The notes: a model not told the origin generated them from the sequence alone. DNA of 64,000 nt from Longibaculum muris (GCF_004343035.1 NZ_SMCQ01000006.1:1-64000); one strand, 5' to 3'; positions 25,326-34,294 are shown, numbered from the stretch's first letter. Numbers and translations are program-made.

Positions 25326-26531
25326 CTAACGTTTTGCAGAGGCTGGTTTACTGGCAGTATCATATGAAAAACAGTTATCATTTTTCACTGAATAGCTATT
25401 CATCCAAGCATCTGTTCTTAAGCATAAATTTGGATGATCCCATCTAGGTGTTGTATCAAAGTGATACCAGCCTTCTTCAACCTTTACAAAGTTCCAATAA
25501 TGTTTATGTTTTGTAGCCTTTAAATCAATATTTTCAATTCCAGCTCTAGTAAGCAATGCTTTACTCATTGCAAAATAGTTATAACAATCTCCTCTACGAT
25601 TATTAAAACCATCCATAGCTCCTTTTGTCCAAGATGATTTATCAGAATAATCAACATATCCTATATGTCCATGAATCCAATTATAAATTTTTTGACATTT
25701 TTGTCTTTGGGTCATATTGTCATTAATAATCCCTTTTAATATTGCATCTGCTGTTTTATAAACAGTTTCTAAATTATATGCTTTAGGTACAGGTGCTTCA
25801 ACAGTTACTTTAATTTCTTTTTTTGTTGTATTTCCAGCTTTATCTGTAGCTTTATAAACAACTTTATAACTTCCAACCTTATTTAGATTTACTTTTGAAG
25901 AATCAATTTCTAGTTCAATATCTTTATCAACATTATCACTAACAGTAACTCCTTTTTTATAAGAAGCTGTCTTTCCTTTTGTCACAATAATATCTTTTGT
26001 TCCTTTAATCACTGGAGGTGTTTTATCTTTCATAATATTTAATTCACCTGTGACTTCACTTTTGTTTTTTGCTTGATCTTCTAAAATGAGTGTAACTTTA
26101 TGTTGACCAAGACTTGATGTCTTGACCTCATCTTTAAACTTAATACTAACTTTGGAAACATCTTGAACTTCTTTAATAAACATTTTTGGTTCAATCTTTT
26201 GATTTTGATAGATTTTTACTGTTTGAAGAACAGCTTTTGGAGCTGTAGTATCTTTCACATTCACTGCACATGTATATTCTTTATCATCAACGATAACTTG
26301 AATTTCATATTCTCCTACTGTCTTTAACTGTTCAGTTGTTAGATTATTTTTAATCACAGCCTTAGCATCTTGATCTTCTAAAACATCTGAAACCTTTAAT
26401 TCTTTTGCCCCAGCTTCTATCTCAATATGTGATTTTACTGGGTGATAAGTAAAAATACGAACAAATAAAAATCCAATCAAAACGATAACTAAACAACCAA
26501 TGATATACTTTCCCTTTTTCAAATATTTCAT
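25326..26531 (-). CDS. Membrane-anchored transglutaminase-like protein with Ig-like domains
   Basis: A 401-residue protein: an N-terminal membrane segment (about 8-26), two or three bacterial Ig-like/DUF5011 domains (about 35-245, ending VTVEAPVP) and a C-terminal transglutaminase-like domain (about 255-390). The papain-like triad is visible as Cys in RRGDCYNYF, His in KHKHYWNFV and Asp in YHFDTTPRW. It probably acts on extracellular peptide or wall bonds. First gene of the seven-gene dlt-like operon; a strong promoter lies just upstream. Confidence 0.87.
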   Translation of the reverse strand: MKYLKKGKYIIGCLVIVLIGFLFVRIFTYHPVKSHIEIEAGAKELKVSDVLEDQDAKAVIKNNLTTEQLKTVGEYEIQVIVDDKEYTCAVNVKDTTAPKAVLQTVKIYQNQKIEPKMFIKEVQDVSKVSIKFKDEVKTSSLGQHKVTLILEDQAKNKSEVTGELNIMKDKTPPVIKGTKDIIVTKGKTASYKKGVTVSDNVDKDIELEIDSSKVNLNKVGSYKVVYKATDKAGNTTKKEIKVTVEAPVPKAYNLETVYKTADAILKGIINDNMTQRQKCQKIYNWIHGHIGYVDYSDKSSWTKGAMDGFNNRRGDCYNYFAMSKALLTRAGIENIDLKATKHKHYWNFVKVEEGWYHFDTTPRWDHPNLCLRTDAWMNSYSVKNDNCFSYDTASKPASAKR

Positions 26532-26575
26532 TTTTTCTTCCTCTAATCATCTTTTTTAGAAATTAATACTTCCAT

Positions 26576-26604
26576 ATTATACTGAAATATTAAAATATAG
26601 TCAA
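26576..26604 (-). promoter_or_regulatory. Promoter of the dlt-like operon
   Basis: On the minus strand TTGACT (26599-26604), 17-base spacer, TATAAT (26576-26581), followed by a 5' leader of about 40 bases. Confidence 0.8.
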
Positions 26605-26645
26605 CATTTCACCAGTTTCTGGCAATATAAGCTATCTTTTCAAAC

Positions 26646-26674
26646 AAAAAAGTCACATAAACTGTGACTTTTTT
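26646..26674. terminator. Terminator after carB
   Basis: Perfect 12-base inverted repeat (26646-26657, 26663-26674) including A6/T6 ends, just after the carB stop. It would work in both directions, but only carB points into it. Confidence 0.85.
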
Positions 26675-26679
26675 GATAA

Positions 26680-29600
26680 TTATTTAATTGCTTTGTGATA
26701 TTCTTGTAATGATTTGACTTCATGGCTACCATGAATCTTCATTTCCATAATACCTTCTAATGATGCTTTTGCAGCAGCAATATTTGTCATATATGGAATT
26801 CTCATCTTGATAGCTGTTTTACGGATATAACTATCATCATGAGCACTTTGTTTACCATGAGGTGTATTGACGATCATTGCTAAATCTCCATTGATTAAAG
26901 CATCTGAGATATTTGGTTGTCCTTCATGAATTTTCTTAATCTTAGTTACTGGAATTCCTGCTTCATTAATTAATTTATAAGTATTTCCAGTAGCTACAAT
27001 TTCAAATCCAGCATCATAATATCCTCTTGCTAAATCAACGATTTGAGGTTTATCTAAATCATTAACACTGAATAAAACTTTTCCTTCAGTTGGTAAGATT
27101 GTTTTAGCACCTTCTTCAGCCTTGTACATTGCTGCACCATAAGAACTTGCAAGTCCTAAAACTTCACCTGTAGATCTCATTTCAGGTCCTAAGATAGGAT
27201 CGACTTCAGGGAACATATTGAATGGGAAGACTGCTTGTTTAACCCCAATATGAGGAATTTTCTTTTCTGTTAATGTAGGAACTGGAGAATCTCTACCAGT
27301 TAATTCTCTTGTTACGATATCAGTTGCAATCTTAACCATGTTGATGTTACATACTTTTGATACCAAAGGTACTGTTCTTGAAGCTCTTGGATTAGCTTCT
27401 AAGACATAAACTTTATCATCGGCAATTGCATATTGCATGTTCATTAAACCACGAACATTCATTTCTTTTGCAATTTTCTTTGTATATTCTTTAATTGTTG
27501 CTAAGTGTCTCATTGGGATATGACGAGATGGTAAGATACATGCTGAATCTCCTGAGTGGATACCAGCTAATTCGATATGTTCCATAACTGCTGGAACAAA
27601 GACATTTTCACCATCACTAATAGCATCTGCTTCACATTCCATTGCATTATTTAAGAATCTATCAATTAAGATTGGTCTATCAGGTGTAACTCCAACAGCA
27701 GCTTTCATGTATTGTTCTAATGATTCATCATCATAAACAACTTCCATTCCTCTACCACCTAATACGTAAGAAGGTCTTACCATTAGTGGATAACCAATAC
27801 GTTTAGCAATTTCTAATGCTTCTTCTACATTGACTGCCATTCCTGATTCTGGCATAGGAATATTTAATTTTTCCATCATAGCATTGAATAAATCTCTATC
27901 TTCTGCCATATCAATTGTTTCAGGAGTTGTTCCTAAGATATTGACACCATTTTCTTTTAATTGAGAAGCTAAGTTTAATGGTGTTTGTCCACCAAATTGA
28001 GCAATAACCCCAACTGGTTTTTCTTTATCATGAATACTTAATACATCTTCTAATGTTAATGGTTCAAAGTATAATTTATCAGATGTATCGTAGTCTGTTG
28101 AAACTGTTTCTGGATTACAGTTAACAATAATTGTTTCAAATCCTAATTTCTTTAATGCTAAGGCAGCATGTACACAGCAATAGTCAAATTCAATTCCTTG
28201 ACCAATTCTGTTTGGACCTCCACCTAAGATCATAATCTTTTGTTTATCATGATGGATATCACTATGATCTTCGGCATTATATGTTGAATAGTAATATGAA
28301 CTATTTTCTGTACCACTGACATGCACTGGTTCCCAAGCTTGATTAATACCATTAGCTAATCTTTCATCTCTAATTGTTTTTTCTTCTACATTTAAGATTT
28401 GACTTAAATATTTATCAGAGAATCCATCTTTCTTTGCTTGTCTTAAAACATCTACAGGTAAATCTTTTCCTTGGTATGTTTTAATCATTTCTTCTTCTTC
28501 AACTAATTCTTTCATTTGTTCAATGAAATAATGTTTGATTTGAGTTAATTCAAATAATTCTTCAACTGTTGCTCCTTTTCTTAAAGCTTCATACATAATA
28601 AATTGTCTTTGGCTTGTAGGAACAGTTAACATCTTTAATAATTCTTCTTTTGATAATTCATTGAAGTTTTTAGCATATCCTAATCCGTATTGACCAATTT
28701 CAAGAGAACGGATAGCTTTTTGGAAAGCTTCTTTATAAGTCTTACCAATACTCATAACTTCTCCAACAGCTTTCATTTGTGTACCAAGTTTATCTTCAGC
28801 ACCTTTGAATTTTTCAAATGCCCATCTTGCAAACTTAATCACAACATAATCACCATCAGGTTCATATTTATCTAATGTTCCATATTTTCCACATGGGATT
28901 TCATCTAATGTTAATCCAGCAGCTAACATAGCTGATACTAAAGCAATTGGGAATCCTGTTGCTTTAGAGGCTAAAGCTGAAGAACGAGATGTTCTTGGAT
29001 TGATTTCAATAACACAAATTCTATCTGTGACTGGGTCATGGGCGAATTGTACGTTTGTTCCACCAATAACACCAATTGATTCAACAATTCTAAATGCTTG
29101 ATCTTTTAAACGATCTTGACATTCTTGAGAAATTGTTAACATTGGAGCACTACAGAAAGAATCTCCAGTATGTACACCTAATGGGTCAATATTTTCAATG
29201 AAGCAAACAGTAATCATGTTGTTTTTAGCATCTCTAACTACTTCGACTTCTAATTCTTCCCATCCTAAGATTGATTCTTCAATCAAACATTGATGAACTA
29301 AACTTGCTTGTAAACCACGAGAAACAACTGTTTTCAATTCTTCAACATTGTAAACAAGTCCTCCTCCGGCACCACCCATTGTATAAGCAGGTCTAACAAC
29401 AACAGGATAACCAAGTCTTTCAGCAATTGCTAAAGCTTCATCTACCGTATTAGCAATTTCACTTTTTGCCATTTCAATTCCTAGTTCATTCATAGCCTTC
29501 TTGAACTCTAAACGGTCCTCACCACGTTCAATCGCATCAACTTGAACTCCTAAGACTTGCACATTATATTTTTCTAAAATGCCAGCTTCATTTAATTCAG

Positions 29601-29898
29601 AACATAAGTTTAATGCTGATTGCCCACCTAAGTTAGGAAGTAATGCATCTGGTCTTTCTTTTTCAATAATTTGAGTTAATCTTTCTAAATTTAATGGTTC
29701 AATATAAGTGACATCGGCAGTTTCTGGGTCTGTCATGATTGTTGCTGGATTGGAATTCACTAACACAATCTTATAACCTAAACTTCTTAAAGCTTTACAT
29801 GCTTGTGTCCCTGAATAATCAAACTCACAAGCTTGTCCAATGATGATTGGACCTGATCCAATCACTAATACAGTATTAATGTCATCTCTTTTTGGCAT
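26680..29898 (-). CDS. carB: Carbamoyl-phosphate synthase large subunit
   Basis: A 1072-residue CarB making carbamoyl phosphate from bicarbonate, ammonia and two ATP for pyrimidines and arginine. Two ATP-grasp halves are visible (about 1-400 and 550-930) with the duplicated IGSGPIIIGQACEFDYSG / LGGGPNRIGQGIEFDYC motifs. An oligomerisation region lies between them and a C-terminal MGS-like allosteric domain spans about 935-1072. Length is normal. The small glutaminase subunit CarA, usually encoded directly upstream, is absent: the upstream neighbour is an unrelated membrane protein, so carA must be elsewhere. A leader of about 180 bases with a terminator hairpin precedes the gene. Confidence 0.97.
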   Translation of the reverse strand: MPKRDDINTVLVIGSGPIIIGQACEFDYSGTQACKALRSLGYKIVLVNSNPATIMTDPETADVTYIEPLNLERLTQIIEKERPDALLPNLGGQSALNLCSELNEAGILEKYNVQVLGVQVDAIERGEDRLEFKKAMNELGIEMAKSEIANTVDEALAIAERLGYPVVVRPAYTMGGAGGGLVYNVEELKTVVSRGLQASLVHQCLIEESILGWEELEVEVVRDAKNNMITVCFIENIDPLGVHTGDSFCSAPMLTISQECQDRLKDQAFRIVESIGVIGGTNVQFAHDPVTDRICVIEINPRTSRSSALASKATGFPIALVSAMLAAGLTLDEIPCGKYGTLDKYEPDGDYVVIKFARWAFEKFKGAEDKLGTQMKAVGEVMSIGKTYKEAFQKAIRSLEIGQYGLGYAKNFNELSKEELLKMLTVPTSQRQFIMYEALRKGATVEELFELTQIKHYFIEQMKELVEEEEMIKTYQGKDLPVDVLRQAKKDGFSDKYLSQILNVEEKTIRDERLANGINQAWEPVHVSGTENSSYYYSTYNAEDHSDIHHDKQKIMILGGGPNRIGQGIEFDYCCVHAALALKKLGFETIIVNCNPETVSTDYDTSDKLYFEPLTLEDVLSIHDKEKPVGVIAQFGGQTPLNLASQLKENGVNILGTTPETIDMAEDRDLFNAMMEKLNIPMPESGMAVNVEEALEIAKRIGYPLMVRPSYVLGGRGMEVVYDDESLEQYMKAAVGVTPDRPILIDRFLNNAMECEADAISDGENVFVPAVMEHIELAGIHSGDSACILPSRHIPMRHLATIKEYTKKIAKEMNVRGLMNMQYAIADDKVYVLEANPRASRTVPLVSKVCNINMVKIATDIVTRELTGRDSPVPTLTEKKIPHIGVKQAVFPFNMFPEVDPILGPEMRSTGEVLGLASSYGAAMYKAEEGAKTILPTEGKVLFSVNDLDKPQIVDLARGYYDAGFEIVATGNTYKLINEAGIPVTKIKKIHEGQPNISDALINGDLAMIVNTPHGKQSAHDDSYIRKTAIKMRIPYMTNIAAAKASLEGIMEMKIHGSHEVKSLQEYHKAIK

Positions 29899-29937
29899 AA
29901 TTCGTCCTCCTTAAATTGATTAATGACTTTCATAAAA

Positions 29938-30063
29938 AAACATATCAAATAAAATGATATGTTTATGAAACAAATATAAAAAATGGGAAAAAAGGACTTT
30001 TTTTAACAACACTGAATTGATTAAAGCTACTTTTAAAAAGAGTGTTTTTTGTCATTTTTCCTC
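29938..30063 (-). promoter_or_regulatory. Structured carB leader with attenuator
   Basis: In transcript order: a long imperfect helix between 30051-30063 and 29985-29997 encloses a hairpin (30041-30046 with 30008-30013). Then comes a perfect 10-bp terminator stem (29955-29964 with 29938-29947) followed by seven T residues. The carB ribosome binding site comes after it. The layout is that of an attenuated leader (ligand-, protein- or translation-controlled). I could not match it to a known riboswitch or to the PyrR loop consensus. Confidence 0.6.
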
Positions 30064-30084
30064 ATTCCTTCCTTATTCCTATAT

Positions 30085-30113
30085 AGTATAGTAGAAATAT
30101 CTATAATATTCAA
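30085..30113 (-). promoter_or_regulatory. carB promoter
   Basis: On the minus strand TTGAAT (30108-30113), 17-base spacer, TATACT (30085-30090). Transcription from here gives a leader of about 180 bases. Confidence 0.7.
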
Positions 30114-30163
30114 GAAAAAAATACATGAAATGCAAAATTTATTCAATCACTATATTCGCTTTT

Positions 30164-31240
30164 TTATCCTCCCATACGTATCACATAAATGAACATCAAT
30201 ATAATAAACATAGCGACAGCTAATAAACAAAGTTTATAACTTGATTTTATAGCTTTTGGATATATCCATAAGATTCCCATTGATGTTAAAGCATTACTTA
30301 TAGAGATAACTATGTCCATAGAAAGTTGACTAGACATGAGAAGATTAAAAATAACAATACTTCCTAAACCTATAGCTATAATAATACTTGCATATTTATT
30401 TTTTAAACTGTATATAGCTAAACCAGTTAGAACAATTGATGATTGTCTAATGAATTCATTGAAAATAAGAAGTGAATTATGATGGATTGGAAGAATATAA
30501 ACATTTAAAATCATAAAGATAATAACAAAGATGATGCCTTGATAGATTTGATATTTTTTGGGAAGAACAAATCTCATAAATTCAATGAAACATAATGTCA
30601 AAAGATGGACGCATGTAATCAATATAATATCTGTTGTATAACCTTGTAGTAAGATAGTGATGATAACAACTAATATTAATAAGTGAATCATTATATCTTT
30701 CTTTTCAACTTGATGATGTTCTTGTAAGCAATTTAACCAAAACAACATAATCAATTGTGCAATTCCAACTCCAATAAAATGTAAAGTACTATTTAGTTGA
30801 TACTCAATAAAGGTTATTCCAATAATCACTAAACAAATCATTATCAATAAATAATGATAATTTATTGATATGCCTTTCTTCTTCAACCATAATCCAGCAT
30901 TAAATAATATCATACTTATAAGATAACTATCTCTTACTAAATATAAATCATTCATTGTAGAAAAAGCTGTGTTATTAATAAATAGATTTAAGACAAGTAA
31001 TAAAATACAAGTCAATATCATTGTTTGTATATCTTTTATGTTGACTTCATATTTTTGTACAATAATAAAGTACACAATCATTAAGAATAATCCAAATTGG
31101 ATATTAAATATTGTATTTGTAAACATTGATAACATTGATATAATGAGGGGACTTGATGAAGTACTTATTGTTATGAGTAAGCTTGCAATAACAAAGATAC
31201 TCAAAAATTTCTTCATAGTCTGACTCATACTTCTAAACAA
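30164..31240 (-). CDS. Polytopic membrane protein, function unknown
   Basis: A 358-residue, very hydrophobic Ile/Leu-rich protein with about ten membrane segments and almost no soluble domain. I recognise no family motif. Its start overlaps the end of the histidine kinase gene by 16 bases, and it closes a three-gene operon with the kinase and a LytTR response regulator. It could be a signal sensor, transporter or signal-production protein for that system; this is positional inference only. Confidence 0.75.
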   Translation of the reverse strand: MFRSMSQTMKKFLSIFVIASLLITISTSSSPLIISMLSMFTNTIFNIQFGLFLMIVYFIIVQKYEVNIKDIQTMILTCILLLVLNLFINNTAFSTMNDLYLVRDSYLISMILFNAGLWLKKKGISINYHYLLIMICLVIIGITFIEYQLNSTLHFIGVGIAQLIMLFWLNCLQEHHQVEKKDIMIHLLILVVIITILLQGYTTDIILITCVHLLTLCFIEFMRFVLPKKYQIYQGIIFVIIFMILNVYILPIHHNSLLIFNEFIRQSSIVLTGLAIYSLKNKYASIIIAIGLGSIVIFNLLMSSQLSMDIVISISNALTSMGILWIYPKAIKSSYKLCLLAVAMFIILMFIYVIRMGG

Positions 31241-32439
31241 ATCTCCACATATAATTTATGATCAGTATAACGCATTTCAATAGCCCCCTTATACTTATAA
31301 ACAATTTCATGGATAATCTTTAAACCATAACCATGATTATCCTCATGTGATGTAAAATCAGGTTCTTCATAACAATCATTACTTACATTAATCAAAAGAT
31401 TTCCTTGATTATAAATCATTTGTAATTCTACACTTCCTTGAACTTTCATAGCTGCTGTTGCGCCATTATCTAATAAATTAAATAAGAGCGAACATAAATC
31501 AGTACATGGCATATTTAAATCCTGCACTTGTAAATCCCATTGAAATTTAACTTCGGGATATGTTTGTTTTTTAATATTTAAGCAAGCATCAATATATGGG
31601 TTCCCACTAAGTGTTTCTTGGTTTTCTAAAAGTAATGGCATATTTGATGATAATTGATCTAAATATTCATGAATTTGTTGAGTATTATCTAAGTTCTTTA
31701 ATATGAATAGATGATTTTTTAAATCATGTCTTAGTTTTCTTATTTGTTCATGACTTTGCATATAACGCATAACATAATCTTCAACATTTTGGTTATACAT
31801 ATTCATGACTTTTAATTCTGCTTTTTCTTTCGCCAAACAAAAACTTCGACTCATTATCATCAGTAAATAAATCCATAAACTCATTAATAATAGATAAATA
31901 AAGATAATATATCTACTTTGTAATGAACTTCCTTTAAAACTATAAAAGATATAAACAATGGATATCATTAAAAAATTAATTAAATCATAAATAAGTTCAT
32001 GTTCTTGAACCAATTTATAATCTGCCATCATATGATATTGATTCAAAATCTTGATTTCTACAACAATAATTACATTAGCAAGTAAACTAACAAATAAAAC
32101 TGGTTGTAAATGAACTGTTCTTAAAACTTGAGTTATTATACTAAAAACTATAAGATACTGACATAGATAAAAAGTTGTATAAAACATAATCCATTTTTCC
32201 AGCTTACCATAAAGCCAACTCATCATTAACCAATCTAGTAGAATGGTTAATACATAAATGAGGACACTTTGTTCAAATATTAAGATTGTTTGACTGATAA
32301 GAAAATAAAGAATTGAATAAACACATAGTAATATAATAATTTGTAGAACTGATCGTTTTTGATGAAGGAAAGGATAAACACTAAATGTTAAACCTAAAAC
32401 ATAAAATAACCCACTGATATAAAATATGAGGTATGTCAT
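31225..32439 (-). CDS. GHKL-type sensor histidine kinase (AgrC/VirS-like)
   Basis: A 404-residue kinase with about six N-terminal membrane segments (1-200), a short coiled linker, and a cytoplasmic kinase core. The phospho-acceptor region reads IRKLRHDLKNHLFILKNL, typical of the AgrC/SpoOB-type kinases; the ATPase has LLFNLLDNGATAA (N box) and HGYGLKIIHEIV (G box). Such kinases usually sense peptides or membrane signals. Its ATG overlaps the response regulator stop by four bases. Confidence 0.9.
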   Translation of the reverse strand: MTYLIFYISGLFYVLGLTFSVYPFLHQKRSVLQIIILLCVYSILYFLISQTILIFEQSVLIYVLTILLDWLMMSWLYGKLEKWIMFYTTFYLCQYLIVFSIITQVLRTVHLQPVLFVSLLANVIIVVEIKILNQYHMMADYKLVQEHELIYDLINFLMISIVYIFYSFKGSSLQSRYIIFIYLLLMSLWIYLLMIMSRSFCLAKEKAELKVMNMYNQNVEDYVMRYMQSHEQIRKLRHDLKNHLFILKNLDNTQQIHEYLDQLSSNMPLLLENQETLSGNPYIDACLNIKKQTYPEVKFQWDLQVQDLNMPCTDLCSLLFNLLDNGATAAMKVQGSVELQMIYNQGNLLINVSNDCYEEPDFTSHEDNHGYGLKIIHEIVYKYKGAIEMRYTDHKLYVEICLEV

Positions 32440-33113
32440 TTTCTTTTCCTCCTCAAGAAGATATCTTTAACTTCTTTTTGCCTTCTTGAACTTATAATTA
32501 ATTTTTGATGAATATCTTTTAAGATTACTTGATTATTAACAATTCCAATCACATGATCCATATTAATAAAAGTATCTCTATCAATAAAATAAAATCCATC
32601 ACCTAACATTTCAACAAACTCTTTAAACGTTTTTCCTTTATAAATATACGATTTTTGATTAACTACAAAACTAATTCTACGATCTGATAAATATTGTCCA
32701 TAAACAATATCTTTCAAATAAAATTGAAAACAACCTAAATCAGTCTTTAATTCAATAGTTCTTTCTTGTTTTAATTCCTTAATCACTTCAATAACCTTTT
32801 GACACAATTCTTCTTTTAAATGATCTTTTTCTACAAAACCATAAACATTATATCCAAATGCTTCTTTCATTCTTTGACCTTGACTTGTTACAAAAATAAT
32901 CTTCATATCACGATGTTCTTTAGAATAAGTAATCCCATCACAGTCAGGCATATCTATATCCAATAATAATAAATCAATAGGAACTCTTGCTTTTTGCATA
33001 TCTTGAATACTTGTAAAGCTGTATGTTTCAATATCTTTATCATGAATATATTGGAGTTGTTTTTGTATGATATTTAAAATCATTGGTTCATCATCCACAA
33101 TAACAATGTTCAT
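32436..33113 (-). CDS. LytTR-family response regulator (AgrA-like)
   Basis: A 225-residue response regulator. The N-terminal receiver (1-115) has the acidic pair DDE (about 7-9), the phospho-Asp in LLLLDIDMPDCDG and the Thr/Lys-equivalent VTS; the C-terminal LytTR DNA-binding domain (about 125-220) ends in FINMDHVIGIVNNQVILK. Partner of the kinase encoded downstream. AAGGAGGACA lies before the ATG. Target genes are not evident in the window. Confidence 0.9.
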   Translation of the reverse strand: MNIVIVDDEPMILNIIQKQLQYIHDKDIETYSFTSIQDMQKARVPIDLLLLDIDMPDCDGITYSKEHRDMKIIFVTSQGQRMKEAFGYNVYGFVEKDHLKEELCQKVIEVIKELKQERTIELKTDLGCFQFYLKDIVYGQYLSDRRISFVVNQKSYIYKGKTFKEFVEMLGDGFYFIDRDTFINMDHVIGIVNNQVILKDIHQKLIISSRRQKEVKDIFLRRKRK

Positions 33114-33257
33114 ATCATTGTCCTCCTTATATATTCATTTTAACACATTCACAATCCATTGGTCTCATCCCTTTCCTAAATTCATTATATTCTTTTTATT
33201 CTTTTATGTTTGTGATTCTCTTTAAACGTCATGTTTTTCTCTTTATATGATTAAAAA

Positions 33258-33294
33258 AAGATTCAAATAACTTTAAATAGTCTATTTGAATCTT
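33258..33294 (-). terminator. Terminator after Rpn copy 2
   Basis: Perfect 12-base inverted repeat (33258-33269, 33283-33294) followed on the minus strand by TTTTTTAAT. Confidence 0.8.
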
Positions 33295-33302
33295 ATTATT
33301 AT

Positions 33303-33494
33303 TTATGAAACAATTCTTTGTCGGTATTGTTGACGTTCAACTGGTGGAATATCCAATAATTCCATGGCATCTTCAATAGTACAACCATTCTTCGTAGTTA
33401 ACTTCTTTATAAATTCAATCGTTTTATTCATCTCTCCCTCGACGTAGCCTTCCATTTTTCCTTCATCTCTTATCTTCTGCCAGATTTCACACAT
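33303..33494 (-). CDS. Possible intragenic Rpn C-terminal protein (RpnS-like), copy 2
   Basis: In-frame ATG at 33494 preceded by AAGGAGG (33505-33511) ten bases upstream, as in copy 1. It would give a 63-residue C-terminal protein beginning MCEIWQKIRDEG. Conservation of the site in two copies and the parallel with RpnS intragenic antitoxins of E. coli are the support; no expression evidence exists here. Confidence 0.5.
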   Translation of the reverse strand: MCEIWQKIRDEGKMEGYVEGEMNKTIEFIKKLTTKNGCTIEDAMELLDIPPVERQQYRQRIVS

Positions 33495-34118
33495 CTCTCT
33501 CTTTCCTCCTTCACTCTCTTTGTAATACCCTACCCGTTTCTTTAATACTTCATAATTCATACTCTCAACTTCTTTGCACATAAAGTCATGCATCAGTTTC
33601 CCTAGCTCAGTATCATCCTGTATCGATGCATTCACATAGATGATTTCTGTTTCATCATCAAAGCTCTCTCCATTTTCAACAATCCTTCTTCTCACATGAT
33701 AGATAGGTAGATCATATCCCAATACATCTTCTTCCGTTATGAATATGACAATTGTCTTTGGAATCTCTCTCCATTTCTCATTTGGAAAGCTTAGAAATGA
33801 ATCAATCAGACTCTGATGATACCTTGCCCGCTTGGGATGGGCACCTGCTTCATCTCTCTGTACTTCGATATTGATGTAATTTCCTTTATTGTCTTTAACC
33901 AATACATCAATTGTCAGTGACCTGCCAAGGAGATTCTTAAGGTCATACTGGGAATCATTCTCAATGATTTCCACATGCTCATCAAGGATGATATCCAAGA
34001 GGAGCTGAATACAATCCTGATTCTTGAAGATGATTCTCATAAAGTCATCATCAATCAGCCTAAGCGAGGCAATGAGATCATCATAGGACAAACTTTTTTC
34101 TAGAACACTTGTGGTCAT
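33303..34118 (-). CDS. Rpn family PD-(D/E)XK nuclease, copy 2
   Basis: A 271-residue near-duplicate of the gene at 17807-18634, with the same nuclease core (Asp71, Glu85-x-Gln87). Most differences fall in the C-terminal third: the EG-rich hinge reads DEGKMEGYVEGE (shorter by four residues) and the last 15 residues diverge (PPVERQQYRQRIVS). The start at 34118 is chosen as in copy 1: AGAAGG upstream and a conserved promoter at 34158-34186. The internal ribosome binding site and in-frame Met209 are also conserved. Concentrated divergence at the C terminus fits the idea that this part has its own function. Confidence 0.88.
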   Translation of the reverse strand: MTTSVLEKSLSYDDLIASLRLIDDDFMRIIFKNQDCIQLLLDIILDEHVEIIENDSQYDLKNLLGRSLTIDVLVKDNKGNYINIEVQRDEAGAHPKRARYHQSLIDSFLSFPNEKWREIPKTIVIFITEEDVLGYDLPIYHVRRRIVENGESFDDETEIIYVNASIQDDTELGKLMHDFMCKEVESMNYEVLKKRVGYYKESEGGKREMCEIWQKIRDEGKMEGYVEGEMNKTIEFIKKLTTKNGCTIEDAMELLDIPPVERQQYRQRIVS

Positions 34119-34285
34119 AGAACACCTTCTTTCTAGGGAAGGATCTCTTATACAAAGATTATACAACAATATTTGCTTATAGTAAATAGATATAAAAAAC
34201 ATAAAAAGAGTGCTAAAGATCATATGTACAAAAAAACCTTCCCTACTACTTATATACGCAAAAAAATTCAATTTTTCTTTTTATT
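33345..34285 (-). repeat. Inverted repeat unit 2 (Rpn nuclease locus)
   Basis: Near-identical, opposite-orientation copy of 17640-18600, including promoter and upstream sequence. The two units bound a segment of about 14.7 kb. Confidence 0.85.
34158..34186 (-). promoter_or_regulatory. Promoter of Rpn copy 2
   Basis: On the minus strand TTTACT (34181-34186), 17-base spacer, TATAAT (34158-34163); identical to the copy 1 promoter. Confidence 0.65.
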
Positions 34286-34294
34286 TAAAAAAAA

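Noticed and set aside
17640-34285. The two Rpn loci as ends of a composite transposon
   Set aside because: No terminal inverted repeats, target-site duplications or foreign base composition were found; the DNA between is ordinary chromosomal genes. Duplication of a single locus is simpler.
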